Source of the DNA: Pusillimonas sp. MFBS29
GTDB lineage: Bacteria; Pseudomonadota; Gammaproteobacteria; Burkholderiales; Burkholderiaceae_B
Assembly (NCBI RefSeq): GCF_020687695.1
Contig: NZ_JAJEWL010000001.1
Coordinates: 310,001-374,000 of the forward strand
Length of the DNA stretch: 64,000 nt
Reading direction: 5' to 3'
Below are positions 52,554-61,043 of the stretch, piece by piece (the stretch's first letter is position 1; every line of letters begins with the position of its first letter). The notes beneath the pieces were generated by a model. It had not been told where the DNA came from. It saw only the letters and a program-made list of their open reading frames with translations, and did not search any database. The position numbers and the translations under genes were made by a program.

Positions 52554-54791
52554 TTAGTAGCGCAAGCTGGCGCTCAGGATAACCTGGCGACCAGGGCCAA
52601 AATCGGCGTGGTGTACACCGTTGGTGCGCCGGATATAAAGCTTGTCTGTGAGATTCAGTACATTGAGCTGGAACGAAAGCTTGTCGTTGTACTCATACGC
52701 AGCCATGGCATCAAAGCGCCAGTATGCCGGCATATAGACCTGGTTGGCACCGCCGCCGGCCCCGCCCTGGTTGCCGCCGAATGTCTTGCCTACATAGTAG
52801 GCGCCCGCGCCTACCGTCAGCGGAGGTGTCACCCTGTAAGTGGTCCACAGGCTGAAGCTGTGTTCAGGCGTGTTGGCCAGCGGATCGCCTTCGTTGACGC
52901 CATTGTAGGCGCCCTTGACCAGCTCGCTGTCCATATAGGTATAGCCCCCGTAGACCATCCAGCCCGGCAGTACTTCGCCTGAAATGCCCAGTTCCAGACC
53001 CCGTACCCGTGTCTTGCCGGCTTGCTCGTAGACATCGGGTGCCACGGCAATCTGTGCATCACGCCTTTCCGTCTGGAAAAGTGCGGCGCTCAGATTCAGC
53101 TTCTCGTCCAGTACGCTCCATTTGGTACCCAGTTCTATGGTGCTGCTTTTTTCGGGTTCCAGATCGTTCATGTCGGCGCTCAGTCCTTCCTGATCGCCGC
53201 CGCTGATGGTTGGGGGAGTCGAGGCCGTGGCGTACGACAGATAAATGCTGCCGTTCCTGACAGGTTTGTAAACCAGCCCCAGCTGATAATTGAACAGGGT
53301 CCACTCACCTTCGGCAGATTGCATCTCGCCACCGCGCGGTGTGTAGTCGCCGGAAATGCGATAGTTGTCCAGGCGCAGGCCGGCGTTAAGCTGGAATTTC
53401 TCCGAGAACTCTATGGTGTCAAACAGGTAAGCAGCACGCGTCTTCGAGGTGGTGTCCTGACTGATGGGATTGCGGGTAATGGTGCCGGCCCAGGGATCGC
53501 TGAAGCGCGGGTCCAGGTAGGGTGTGCAATCCAGGCTGCCGGGGGCGAAAACGGAAGGGCAGGCCGCACCTTGCGCGGTTTTGACGCTGTAGCTGGCATT
53601 CTTGTATGTCTCGCGCGAGAGTTCCAGGCCCAGGTTGTAGCTGTGCTTGAGCGACCCGGTATCCAGCGTGCCATACAGCTCAGTCACGTTGGCGAGCATG
53701 GTGCTTTTCTGCCAGCGCGACTTGGTGCCACGCTGCAGCCAGTATTGATTGCTTGCGGCGTCGAACTTCACCGATCCATCACCAGGGTTGGTGACCACAT
53801 AATCGTTCAGCGTTTCACCATAGCGTATGGCGTTGCGCAGTGTCATGTTGTTGTTGAAATCGTGCTCGAATTCTATGGTACCTATATCGGCCCTGGTCTT
53901 CTGGAAATCACGCTCCAGACCATAGAAAGTATCGCGGTCGACATCAACAATGCCGGTGCCGTTGGTATTCAGCTCGGGTGTCTTGCGGGTTGTGGGTATG
54001 CCATAGTCAGGCATATCGTCTGTGTTCAGATGGTAATAGCTGAAGGTAACGCGAGTGGGCGTTCCCAAGCCCAGCGATAGTGAAGGCGCGATGCCGAATT
54101 TTTCGTAATCGACCTGGTTCCGGCCAGGGGTGTTGCCCTTGGCACCCAGCACGTTCAGCCTGAACGCAGAGTGCTCGCCGAATTGCCAGTTGCCGTCGAC
54201 CGTGCTGCGCAGATAGCCATCGGTGCCATAACCCAATGTACCCTCGGCGAAATTTCCCAGACGGGCGCGCTTGCTGCTTAAGTTAATGCTGCCGCCTCCC
54301 GAGCCGCGACCGCCATATACCGAATCTGCACCTTTGATGACCTCGACGCTTTCCAGGTTGAAGACCTCGCGGGTTTGTCCGCCCGGATCGCGTATGCCGT
54401 CAACATAGACATTGTTGCCCGAGGAGCTGCCACGGATGAAAGGGCGGTCGGCCAGCGGTTGTCCGCCTTCGCCTGCGCCAAAGGTAATGCCAGGAACATT
54501 GCGCAATACATCTTCAAGCGAGGTGGCCGCACTATCCTGGATCACGGCATCGGGAATGACCTGGACTGTTTTTGGGGTGTCCAGCAAAGGGGCTGTGAAC
54601 TTGGTCTGGGAGGCTTCACGTGTCTGGTAGGAATCAGGACGGTCGCCCGTCACTTTAACCGGGGCGAGCAGGGCGGCGCTCCCCTCGGTGCTTTGGGCGT
54701 GTGCGTGTGGCAAGAACACGCTGGATGACACCAGGGTCAGGGCCAGTGATGAGCCCAAAATTGCCTGGGGCGGTAGTTTTCCTAGGGACAC
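52554..54791 (-). CDS. TonB-dependent catecholate-siderophore receptor (Fiu-like)
   Basis: A 745-residue outer-membrane receptor. Signal peptide ends near PHAHAQS. The plug reads TKFTAPLLDTPKTVQVIPDA, NNVYVDGIRDPGGQTREVFN and VEVIKGADSVYGGRGSGGGS, the arrangement seen in Fiu and related monomeric-catechol receptors. The barrel ends with VILSASLRY. A GTG at 54791 preceded by AGAGGAAA is the best start; the frame is also open to a TTG at 54818 that lacks a ribosome site. The Fur-like dyad at 54826 lies just upstream, so iron repression is expected. It stands alone. Confidence 0.9.
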   Translation of the reverse strand: MSLGKLPPQAILGSSLALTLVSSSVFLPHAHAQSTEGSAALLAPVKVTGDRPDSYQTREASQTKFTAPLLDTPKTVQVIPDAVIQDSAATSLEDVLRNVPGITFGAGEGGQPLADRPFIRGSSSGNNVYVDGIRDPGGQTREVFNLESVEVIKGADSVYGGRGSGGGSINLSSKRARLGNFAEGTLGYGTDGYLRSTVDGNWQFGEHSAFRLNVLGAKGNTPGRNQVDYEKFGIAPSLSLGLGTPTRVTFSYYHLNTDDMPDYGIPTTRKTPELNTNGTGIVDVDRDTFYGLERDFQKTRADIGTIEFEHDFNNNMTLRNAIRYGETLNDYVVTNPGDGSVKFDAASNQYWLQRGTKSRWQKSTMLANVTELYGTLDTGSLKHSYNLGLELSRETYKNASYSVKTAQGAACPSVFAPGSLDCTPYLDPRFSDPWAGTITRNPISQDTTSKTRAAYLFDTIEFSEKFQLNAGLRLDNYRISGDYTPRGGEMQSAEGEWTLFNYQLGLVYKPVRNGSIYLSYATASTPPTISGGDQEGLSADMNDLEPEKSSTIELGTKWSVLDEKLNLSAALFQTERRDAQIAVAPDVYEQAGKTRVRGLELGISGEVLPGWMVYGGYTYMDSELVKGAYNGVNEGDPLANTPEHSFSLWTTYRVTPPLTVGAGAYYVGKTFGGNQGGAGGGANQVYMPAYWRFDAMAAYEYNDKLSFQLNVLNLTDKLYIRRTNGVHHADFGPGRQVILSASLRY

Positions 54792-54825
54792 GATAGCTTT
54801 CCTCTTGATATGGATCAATTTTATT

Positions 54826-54844
54826 GCGAGTAATAATAATTCGC
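54826..54844. promoter_or_regulatory. Fur box of the Fiu-like receptor
   Basis: Palindrome GCGAGTAATAATAATTCGC, matching the GCGAATAA...TTATTCGC site at 41425 in its flanks. It lies 35 bp from the GTG start on the minus strand. Confidence 0.65.
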
Positions 54845-55024
54845 ATTTAAATTCGAGAAAAGAACTTTATGGTTAATTGTGTATATAACGCCACAAATAT
54901 CTGTTTGCGATATATATCGGGTGGAGGTGTTTCGTGGTGGCGCGCGCTGACGTGCCATCAGGACGACGGGCGTTTAAGCGTGGATGGGGAGGTGCTGCCT
55001 GATGGTCAGCTCTGGATCAAATCG

Positions 55025-55111
55025 TGGTGCACCCAGCCGGAATCGAACCGGCACGACCAGTGGTCGAGAGATTTTAAGTCTCTTGCGTCTACCAATTCCG
55101 CCATGGGTGCA
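55025..55111 (-). tRNA. tRNA-Leu(UAA)
   Basis: 87 nt with encoded CCA. Acceptor TGCACCC / GGGTGCA; anticodon stem-loop AGAGA-CTTAAAA-TCTCT gives anticodon TAA; long variable arm; T arm CCGGTTCGATTCCGG. Uninterrupted. It follows the split tRNA-Ser by 24 bp on the same strand and is probably cut from the same transcript. This tRNA is the host of the well-known cyanobacterial group I intron. Confidence 0.96.
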
Positions 55112-55135
55112 CGGATCTGCCAGGCTTAAGTGGGG

Positions 55136-55441
55136 TGGCGGAAGGTCAGGGATTCGAACCCTGGAGGAGCTTGCGCCCCTGCCGGTTTTCCTTACTACTA
55201 TAGTTTTCACTACCAGGCGCCAGGCGCCCGTTTGATAGTCTGGACTTTGTCTTCACCCTAGCTTTCAGCCTTAGGTGGGAGCCGTCAAGTCTCTACACGT
55301 TCCTGATAAATCAGGCTTCGCTCGGCATTACCTCGTATAAAACAGGGGCTTCACCGAATTTGACTCCTTACATCCAACTCGTTTCCAAATTGGCGCTCGA
55401 GTTAACAAGACCGGTGCATTCGACCACTCTGCCAACCTTCC
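55136..55441 (-). tRNA. tRNA-Ser(UGA), split gene with a group I intron in the anticodon loop
   Basis: The 5' exon (55441-55407, 35 nt) begins GGAAGGT and ends in the anticodon stem and half the loop, ACCGGTCTT. The 3' exon (55190-55136, 55 nt) begins GAAAACCGG and ends ACCTTCC-G-CCA. Joined, they give a normal 90-nt serine tRNA: 7-bp acceptor, CCGGT-CTTGAAA-ACCGG anticodon arm (anticodon UGA, reads UCA and probably other UCN), a long variable arm (GGGGC-GCAA-GCTCC type) and a T arm CAGGG-TTCGAAT-CCCTG. The break lies between anticodon positions 34 and 35. Standard tRNA finders may miss it. UCA decoding would need splicing if this is the only copy. Confidence 0.92.
55191..55406 (-). ncRNA. 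Group I intron (IC3-like, Azoarcus type) within tRNA-Ser(UGA)
   Basis: A 216-nt intron with no open reading frame. Group I rules hold: the 5' exon ends in U and the intron ends in G (55191). Eight bases into the intron, GAG (55398-55396) can pair with exon CUU to form P1 with the required U-G at the splice site, the same spacing as in the Azoarcus tRNA-Ile intron. Core signatures on the minus strand are GTCAAATTCGG (55364-55354), AGACTTGACGG (55292-55282), and AAGTCCAG (55247-55240), whose AAGTC pairs with GACTT as P7. GAAA tetraloops cap P2 and a P9-like stem (55212-55201), and CCUAAG of a tetraloop receptor lies in P8. Self-splicing is likely but not shown. Confidence 0.92.
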
Positions 55442-55451
55442 GTCGGGCTGC

Positions 55452-55479
55452 ATTATAGCGTAACGCACCGAGGGTTTAA
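55452..55479 (-). promoter_or_regulatory. Promoter of the tRNA-Ser/tRNA-Leu unit
   Basis: On the minus strand TATAAT (55457-55452) preceded by TTAAAC (55479-55474) with a 16-bp spacer; the predicted start falls within a few bases of the tRNA 5' end. A G+C-rich discriminator follows, as in stringently controlled tRNA promoters. Confidence 0.7.
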
Positions 55480-55545
55480 TGGGCTCAGCAAAAAAATGCA
55501 CAGGCAGGCGATAATGGTTCTTTTAAATTGCGTGAAGGAGCCGTA

Positions 55546-56523
55546 ATGAAAGCAGTGGAAATTACACAACCAGGTGGTCCCGAGGTGTTGGTGATGGTTG
55601 ATCGACCCATGCCCGAGCTCAGGCCCGGCGAGGTCCTGATCAAGGTTTCCGCTGCCGGCATCAACCGGCCCGACGTATTTCAGCGCAAAGGAGCTTACCC
55701 GCCTCCCGCAGGCGAGTCCGATTTGCCCGGGCTCGAGGTCGTAGGTGAAATCGTATCCGGCGACACCGGCACTACCGGTTTGAAAGTGGGTGACAAGGTG
55801 TGTGCCCTGGTGGCGGGCGGCGGTTATGCTGAATATTGCGCTGCGCCGGCCGTCCAGTGCCTGCCTGTGCCCAAAGGGCTGTCTGATGCCGAGGCAGCAG
55901 GGCTGCCGGAAACCTACTACACGGTCTGGACCAACGTCTTTGATCGCGGCCAGTTGTCAGATGGTGAGTCCTTGCTGGTACATGGCGGCGCCAGCGGCAT
56001 AGGAACAACGGCGGTGCAACTGGCAACGGCCATGGGTCACAAGGTATACGCCACGGTGGGCAGCGACGAGCGTGCCCGGGCGGTCGAAGCACTGGGCGCA
56101 GTGCAGGCCATCAACTACCGCAGCCAGGACTACGTGGAAGAAATCAAGAAGGCCACCGATGGCAAAGGTGTTAACGTTGTGCTGGACATGGTTGCCGGCG
56201 AATACATTAACCGCAACATTAACTGCCTGGCCGACGACGGCCGTATCGTCATTATTGCCTTGCTTGGTGGAGCCAAGGCAACCATAGACTGCAGCCAGGT
56301 GTTGCGTCGCCGCCTGACGGTAACCGGGTCTACGCTGCGCCCACGTCCGGTGGCGTTCAAGGCCCAGATCGCTCAGTCGCTCAAGACTCACGTCTGGCCC
56401 TTGCTGGAAAGCGGCAAGATCCGCCCCATCGTGCATGCTACCTTCCCCCTGGAGCGGGCGTGTGATGCGCATGCCATGATGGATTCAGGTGAACAGATCG
56501 GAAAAATCGTTCTGACAGTTTGA
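55546..56523 (+). CDS. NAD(P)H:quinone oxidoreductase, zinc-free MDR family
   Basis: A 325-residue medium-chain reductase of the quinone reductase/PIG3 group. MKAVEITQPGGPEVLVMVDR at the N-terminus, NRPDVFQRKGAYPPPAGESD, and the NADPH motif LLVHGGASGIGTTAVQLATA (about 141-160). No structural or catalytic zinc Cys cluster. GAAGGAGCC precedes ATG 55546. Precedes tpiA, as in related Burkholderiales. Confidence 0.93.
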   Translation: MKAVEITQPGGPEVLVMVDRPMPELRPGEVLIKVSAAGINRPDVFQRKGAYPPPAGESDLPGLEVVGEIVSGDTGTTGLKVGDKVCALVAGGGYAEYCAAPAVQCLPVPKGLSDAEAAGLPETYYTVWTNVFDRGQLSDGESLLVHGGASGIGTTAVQLATAMGHKVYATVGSDERARAVEALGAVQAINYRSQDYVEEIKKATDGKGVNVVLDMVAGEYINRNINCLADDGRIVIIALLGGAKATIDCSQVLRRRLTVTGSTLRPRPVAFKAQIAQSLKTHVWPLLESGKIRPIVHATFPLERACDAHAMMDSGEQIGKIVLTV

Positions 56524-56631
56524 TAATTTGCTGTTTGTGTCACGTTCAGCGGGCTGTCTGCCGGTTCTCCCGGCAGACAGCCCGCTAACGCGCTACAATA
56601 CCGGGTTATCCAAATTTTTTATTTCGGGCCA

Positions 56632-57381
56632 ATGAATACTGAACATACTCGTAGGCGCCTGGTAATAGGCAACTGGAAGATGCACGGTCAGCGGGCTGCA
56701 AATGCCAGCCTGCTCGACGGATTGCGTGCCAATGCGTCGGCTGCATCCGCGTGCGATCTGGCTGTGTGTGTGCCGTTTCCTTATCTGGACCAGGCCAGGG
56801 CCGGTCTGCAAGGCGGCAGCATTGCATGGGGCGCACAAGATGTCAGCAAGCACGAGCAGGGCGCTTTCACTGGCGAAGTCTCGGCCGCCATGCTGGCCGA
56901 CTTCGGCTGCCAATGGGTACTGGTAGGTCATTCCGAAAGGCGCACGCTGCACGGTGAAACCGATCTGCTGGTAGCCGAGAAAGCCACTGCTGCCCTGGCT
57001 GCCGGGCTGACGCCGGTTGTGTGCGTGGGCGAGACCCTGGCCGAACAGGAAGCCGGCAAAACGCAAGAGGTTATTGCGCGGCAACTGGCCCCGGTTCTTG
57101 CACTGGGTGCGGAGCAAGTGGGTCGCGTTGTTCTGGCTTACGAACCTGTCTGGGCAATCGGTACGGGCCGTACGGCCACGCCCGAGCAGGCGCAGGCTGT
57201 GCACGCCGGCATCCGTTCGCAGTTGGCCGCCCTGGGTGTGCCCGAAGTTCGTATCCTTTACGGCGGCAGCGTCAAGGCATCGAATGCCGCCTCCTTGTTT
57301 GCCATGTCTGATATCGATGGCGCCCTTGTGGGTGGTGCGTCGCTGGTGGCAGAAGAATTTTTACGTATAGCGGCCGCCTAG
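56632..57381 (+). CDS. tpiA: Triosephosphate isomerase
   Basis: A 249-residue glycolytic TIM barrel. Lys in RLVIGNWKMHGQRAANASLL (residue 16 region), catalytic His in WVLVGHSERRTLHGETD (about 99) and Glu in VLAYEPVWAIGTGRTATPEQ (about 170); phosphate loop YGGSVKASNA. Length typical. Seventeen base pairs before secG. Confidence 0.97.
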   Translation: MNTEHTRRRLVIGNWKMHGQRAANASLLDGLRANASAASACDLAVCVPFPYLDQARAGLQGGSIAWGAQDVSKHEQGAFTGEVSAAMLADFGCQWVLVGHSERRTLHGETDLLVAEKATAALAAGLTPVVCVGETLAEQEAGKTQEVIARQLAPVLALGAEQVGRVVLAYEPVWAIGTGRTATPEQAQAVHAGIRSQLAALGVPEVRILYGGSVKASNAASLFAMSDIDGALVGGASLVAEEFLRIAAA

Positions 57382-57397
57382 GCCTCGGAGTTTTTTC

Positions 57398-57910
57398 ATG
57401 CAATGGTTGTCACCCGTTCTTATGGCGATTCAGGTTATATCGTCGCTAAGCGTGATTGTGTTGGTCCTGCTGCAGCAGGGCAAAGGCGCCGATATGGGCG
57501 CGTCTTTCGGGGGCGGTTCGGCTGGCAGCCTGTTCGGCGCAACCGGCGCAGCCAATTTTCTGTCGCGTACCACCAAGTGGGCCGCCATCATCTTTTTTGC
57601 TTCTACGCTGGGTCTGGCCTGGGTAGCACACCATCCTGCCGGCGGTTCGTCGATTATTGATGGCGGTGTGATGCAAGGCTTCCAGGGTCAGGAAGTACCA
57701 TCGGGCACGGGCTCCGCCGTTCCCTCGGCGCCTGGCGCTGCATCTTCCGGTGCTGCAGTACCTGCTGCACCGGCTCCAGTGCCTGCCGCGCCTGAATCCT
57801 CGGCTGTGCCGCAAGCGCCTGCGGCATCGGCAGTGCCAAGCGCACCGGCCGAGTCCGAAGCGCCCGCCGCAGCTCCCGCACAAGAAGGCGAGCCTGCAGC
57901 AAATAATTAA
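57398..57910 (+). CDS. secG: Preprotein translocase subunit SecG
   Basis: A 170-residue SecYEG subunit with two membrane helices (about 5-25 and 52-72). VLLQQGKGADMGASFGGGSA and LFGATGAANFLSRTTKWAAI are the conserved centre. The C-terminal 80 residues are an Ala/Pro/Ser-rich tail, longer than in E. coli but common in Burkholderiales. Confidence 0.95.
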   Translation: MQWLSPVLMAIQVISSLSVIVLVLLQQGKGADMGASFGGGSAGSLFGATGAANFLSRTTKWAAIIFFASTLGLAWVAHHPAGGSSIIDGGVMQGFQGQEVPSGTGSAVPSAPGAASSGAAVPAAPAPVPAAPESSAVPQAPAASAVPSAPAESEAPAAAPAQEGEPAANN

Positions 57911-58015
57911 GGTGTACGGCAAGGCTGCGCAGGCAGGCGTGGCTTTGTTGATGTCGGGCGGTATCGGTCTGGAAAATACAGTTCCGGTTTCGTGCTAGAA
58001 TACCGCTCTTTGCAA

Positions 58016-58100
58016 GCCGACGTGGTGGAATTGGTAGACACGCTATCTTGAGGGGGTAGTGGCGAAAGCTGTACGAGTTCGAGTCTCGTCGTCGGCACCA
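58016..58100 (+). tRNA. tRNA-Leu(GAG)
   Basis: 85 nt with encoded CCA. Acceptor GCCGACG / CGTCGGC; anticodon arm CTATC-TTGAGGG-GGTAG gives anticodon GAG; long variable arm; T arm ACGAGTTCGAGTCTCGT. Lies 105 bp after secG. In several Burkholderiales this tRNA precedes the nuo operon; here it precedes a terminator and leftward genes. Confidence 0.96.
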
Positions 58101-58144
58101 CAGTTAAAAATCAGGTTGTTCCAGAACGGCCTGTAAAGTACCCG

Positions 58145-58181
58145 AAACCCGCATGAACATTAGCTTCATGCGGGTTTTTTT
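58145..58181 (+). terminator. Terminator after tRNA-Leu(GAG)
   Basis: AAACCCGCATGAA / TTCATGCGGGTTT stem (58145-58157 with 58165-58177) followed by a T-run. Closely similar to the tRNA-Ser(CGA) terminator at 33331. Confidence 0.92.
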
Positions 58182-58272
58182 GGGTTTGAAATAACGCTTT
58201 TATCACGCAGGTTTCCAGGCTCTTCCCTTAAACTCCCCATTGTCCTCCCCATCCTGGCACTGGCGCCGACTT

Positions 58273-59583
58273 TTATTCGTCTCGGCGGCGCTTCCACAGT
58301 GTCGTGCGTGAGATCCCAAGCTTCCGGGCCGCTTCACCGATCCTTCCGCCACACTCTGCTATGACGCGTTCGATCTCTTCCTTTTCGGCTTCTGCCCTTG
58401 CTCGGGATAGCGACGGTTCAGCTATTTCCTGATCGGCCATTTCCGGGAAGATGTCACTTGATTCCAGCAAGGATTTTTCGGCTAGCGTGCAGGCTTGCAC
58501 AATCCGGTTTGCCAGTTCCCGAACATTTCCAGGCCACGGGTGGGCCACCAATGCTCTTTTGGCCGCCTCGGAAAGCAAGAACGGAGACAATGGATTATTC
58601 ACGCCATGGGCATCCAGGAGCTTTTCGGTAAGGGGAATGATGTCAGCGATTCGGTTCCTTAGCGCGGGTATAGTGATCTGGGCATTTTGCAGGCGATAGT
58701 ACAAATCGGCGCGCAGCTTGCCGGATTGAAGCGCGGTCTCGAGGTCGGCGTTGGTCGCTGCCACAATACGCCCCTTGAAAGGAATCAATGTGTTTCCGCC
58801 GACGCGCCGGAAGCTGCTATCTTGCAGTGCCCGAGCAAGCAGGACCTGCATCTTCGGATGCATTTCACAGACCTCGTCCAGGAACAAGGTGCCGGATCCG
58901 ACTTGTTCCAGTAAGCCTATCGTTGGAATTGTTGAGCCATCGGCGGTACTTGCTTCGATACCAAAATACTTCGCTTCCAGTGTCGCTTCGGCGATATCTG
59001 CGCAGCTGGCCGGAATGAAGGGGGCTGGCGCACGCCCGGATGCCTCATGGACGAGGCGGGCGGCCATCTCCTTGCCAGTGCCGCTTTCTCCAACTAGAAG
59101 AATGGAAATTTTTTCGCGTGCAAGCTTCTTGAGGTGCGACACAACCCGGTTCATTTCGGGTGTTTCGTAGTGAAAAGTGCGTAGGGGCGTTCTTACGCCC
59201 CGCAGGGGTACAGCGCGTGCAAGGCTGGTCTTGATTCGCCTGACAAGCTCGTTGATATCGTAGGGCTTGATCAAGTAGTCTGTGGCACCGGTCTTTACCA
59301 AGTCTATGGCCTGCTGAATATCGGCGTAGGCGGTTGCGAATATAACGTCGGTTTCCCAGATCAGCTTGCCGGCGCGTCTATATAGTTCCGTGCCAGTGCC
59401 GTCCGGGAGTCGAATGTCGCATAGCATCAGGGCCGGTTCATACCTCTCAAGACTTTCGAGCGCATCAGAGACAGTTTGCGACCAATGGACGGACATGCCC
59501 TCCAGGCGCAGGCGTTGGGCCACTGCGCCACCCAGTACGCCATCGTCTTCAATGACGAGCACATCTATGGTCTCACGGTTCAT
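58273..59583 (-). CDS. NtrC-family response regulator without the sigma-54 contact loop
   Basis: A 436-residue regulator. Receiver domain with acidic pair D13/D14, phospho-acceptor D56 (LMLCDIRLPDG) and conserved Lys in DYLIKPYD. AAA+ domain with Walker A LLVGESGTGKEMAARL (about 163-178) and Walker B GTLFLDEVCEMHPKMQVLLA. Fis-type HTH IGEAARKLGISRTTLWKRRR at the end. Between the Walker motifs, where GAFTGA should be, the sequence is AKYFGIEASTADGSTIPTIG, so the sigma-54 contact motif is absent. It probably regulates sigma-70 promoters or represses. Its start overlaps the kinase stop by 4 bp. Confidence 0.9.
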   Translation of the reverse strand: MNRETIDVLVIEDDGVLGGAVAQRLRLEGMSVHWSQTVSDALESLERYEPALMLCDIRLPDGTGTELYRRAGKLIWETDVIFATAYADIQQAIDLVKTGATDYLIKPYDINELVRRIKTSLARAVPLRGVRTPLRTFHYETPEMNRVVSHLKKLAREKISILLVGESGTGKEMAARLVHEASGRAPAPFIPASCADIAEATLEAKYFGIEASTADGSTIPTIGLLEQVGSGTLFLDEVCEMHPKMQVLLARALQDSSFRRVGGNTLIPFKGRIVAATNADLETALQSGKLRADLYYRLQNAQITIPALRNRIADIIPLTEKLLDAHGVNNPLSPFLLSEAAKRALVAHPWPGNVRELANRIVQACTLAEKSLLESSDIFPEMADQEIAEPSLSRARAEAEKEEIERVIAECGGRIGEAARKLGISRTTLWKRRRDE

Positions 59584-60983
59584 CGAGAATTGTCCTCCTT
59601 CACCGGGAATGTCAGCGTGATGGTCGAGCCGCCCTTAGCCGGGCGGTCTGCGGAAATGCTGCCATTCAATTCCTGCACGAGCCGGTGCACGACCTCCAGC
59701 CCGAGGGAGCGGTCATTACGCGTTGCCGCATTGCCCAGCAAAAAATCCCGAGCGTGGCGCGGCAGGCCTTCCCCCTCATCGCTTACTGTGAGCGAAAAGG
59801 TTCTTGGTAACGAAATGGCTTGGAGCGATACTGTGCCATTTTGCGGTGACGTTTGGATAGCGTTCAGCAGTAAATTCAAGGCAATCTGTCGAACCTTGAA
59901 CGCATCCAGCCTTATGGGCGGATAGTGTGGAATATCCTTTGTGATTTTCACCCCGTTGCGCATGGCATGGGGTTCCACCAAGCGCAGCACATCGTCCAGA
60001 TCTTGATTTCGCAAGTCAGGACCCGGCGAGCTTGGCCGGTAGGCATTCAAGGTTGCTTCGGCCACGCCTTGAAGTGATTGAACACCGCGGTCGATGAAAT
60101 CCAACGCTTCCTTTCTGCTTCGAGCGTTGTTGCCATACATACGTATGGTTTGGAGTGCAGTCATCATTCCTGTAAGTGGGTTGCGAATCTCATGAGCCAG
60201 GGTCGCTGCAATGCGCCCGAGCAGCGCTTGCTGGTCTTGCTTGGCAAGCTTTTCCGAAAGCTGCTCCCTATCCTGGACTGCGGTGGTCATACGGTTGTAA
60301 GTGCGCATAAGAGCCGCTGTTTCGTCGTCATCCAGCGGAATATCCGACTCGTCGATCTGTTGGGGGCCGAACGCGACTGCGTGCGATAGATGCTCGCTCA
60401 GTGTTGTCAGTGGCCTTTGCATTCTGCGGATGACAAGATAACCCCCCAGAGCAGCGACCATACTCAGCACCGCGCTGATCAGAACAAGTCGGAAATGCAG
60501 CGCGGAACGCTCCTGAGCGAAAGCCGAAATATCCAGGTTGGCCGCGATAATGCCTTGATCATCCAACTCGCGCCACACCCAAATGCTTCGGGATTCTTGC
60601 TCATAGACATAGCCTTGGGTTGCATGGTACAGCGCATCCGGCGGTGGTGTGGGTGCTTCAAGATTTGGACCCGAAACATGGGCAACGATGCCTGTGTCGC
60701 GATCAATGAGTGCAAGTTGCCTGTCTACGACACCAAGGTAAAAATCCAGGGACTGTCGTAGCGCCCGGTTAATGCCCTCCAGGTCGTTTGCCTGATATGC
60801 GGGAAGGGCGGACGCAGAAAGCCCATCGAGGTAAACCTGCCCCACTCGTTCCGTCAAGAGCTCATACTGCCTGGACAGGCTTAACACCGAAATCTGGGTT
60901 ACCAGCATGGCGATGGCGAAGATCATGACGGCGGCCAGCAGCGGGATCCTGACTAACAGAGGTAAACGAAGAAACCACTTCAA
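59580..60983 (-). CDS. Membrane sensor histidine kinase
   Basis: A 467-residue sensor. First helix about 12-34, a periplasmic sensing region to about 165, second helix about 167-187, HAMP-like linker, His in AATLAHEIRNPLTGMMTALQ (about residue 264), and an ATPase domain with N box RQIALNLLLNAIQTSP and G1 VSDEGEGLP. Start is TTG 60983 preceded by GAGGAG at 61000-60995. It is the partner of the overlapping regulator and lies 60 bp after mrpG, so it may sense Na+, pH or envelope state; the signal is unknown. Confidence 0.9.
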   Translation of the reverse strand: MKWFLRLPLLVRIPLLAAVMIFAIAMLVTQISVLSLSRQYELLTERVGQVYLDGLSASALPAYQANDLEGINRALRQSLDFYLGVVDRQLALIDRDTGIVAHVSGPNLEAPTPPPDALYHATQGYVYEQESRSIWVWRELDDQGIIAANLDISAFAQERSALHFRLVLISAVLSMVAALGGYLVIRRMQRPLTTLSEHLSHAVAFGPQQIDESDIPLDDDETAALMRTYNRMTTAVQDREQLSEKLAKQDQQALLGRIAATLAHEIRNPLTGMMTALQTIRMYGNNARSRKEALDFIDRGVQSLQGVAEATLNAYRPSSPGPDLRNQDLDDVLRLVEPHAMRNGVKITKDIPHYPPIRLDAFKVRQIALNLLLNAIQTSPQNGTVSLQAISLPRTFSLTVSDEGEGLPRHARDFLLGNAATRNDRSLGLEVVHRLVQELNGSISADRPAKGGSTITLTFPVKEDNSR

Positions 60984-61043
60984 TGTATCGTACTCCTCAT
61001 GCCGGGTGGCAGCAGCTTATTTGCCGGGCTCCCTGGGCTTTGC

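Noticed and set aside
55120-55445. Possible tmRNA (ssrA) because of a tRNA-like 3' end with about 300 nt of structured RNA
   Set aside because: The 5' part pairs as a complete serine tRNA anticodon arm with the 3' part, no ssrA peptide frame is present, and the insert matches group I intron core sequences.
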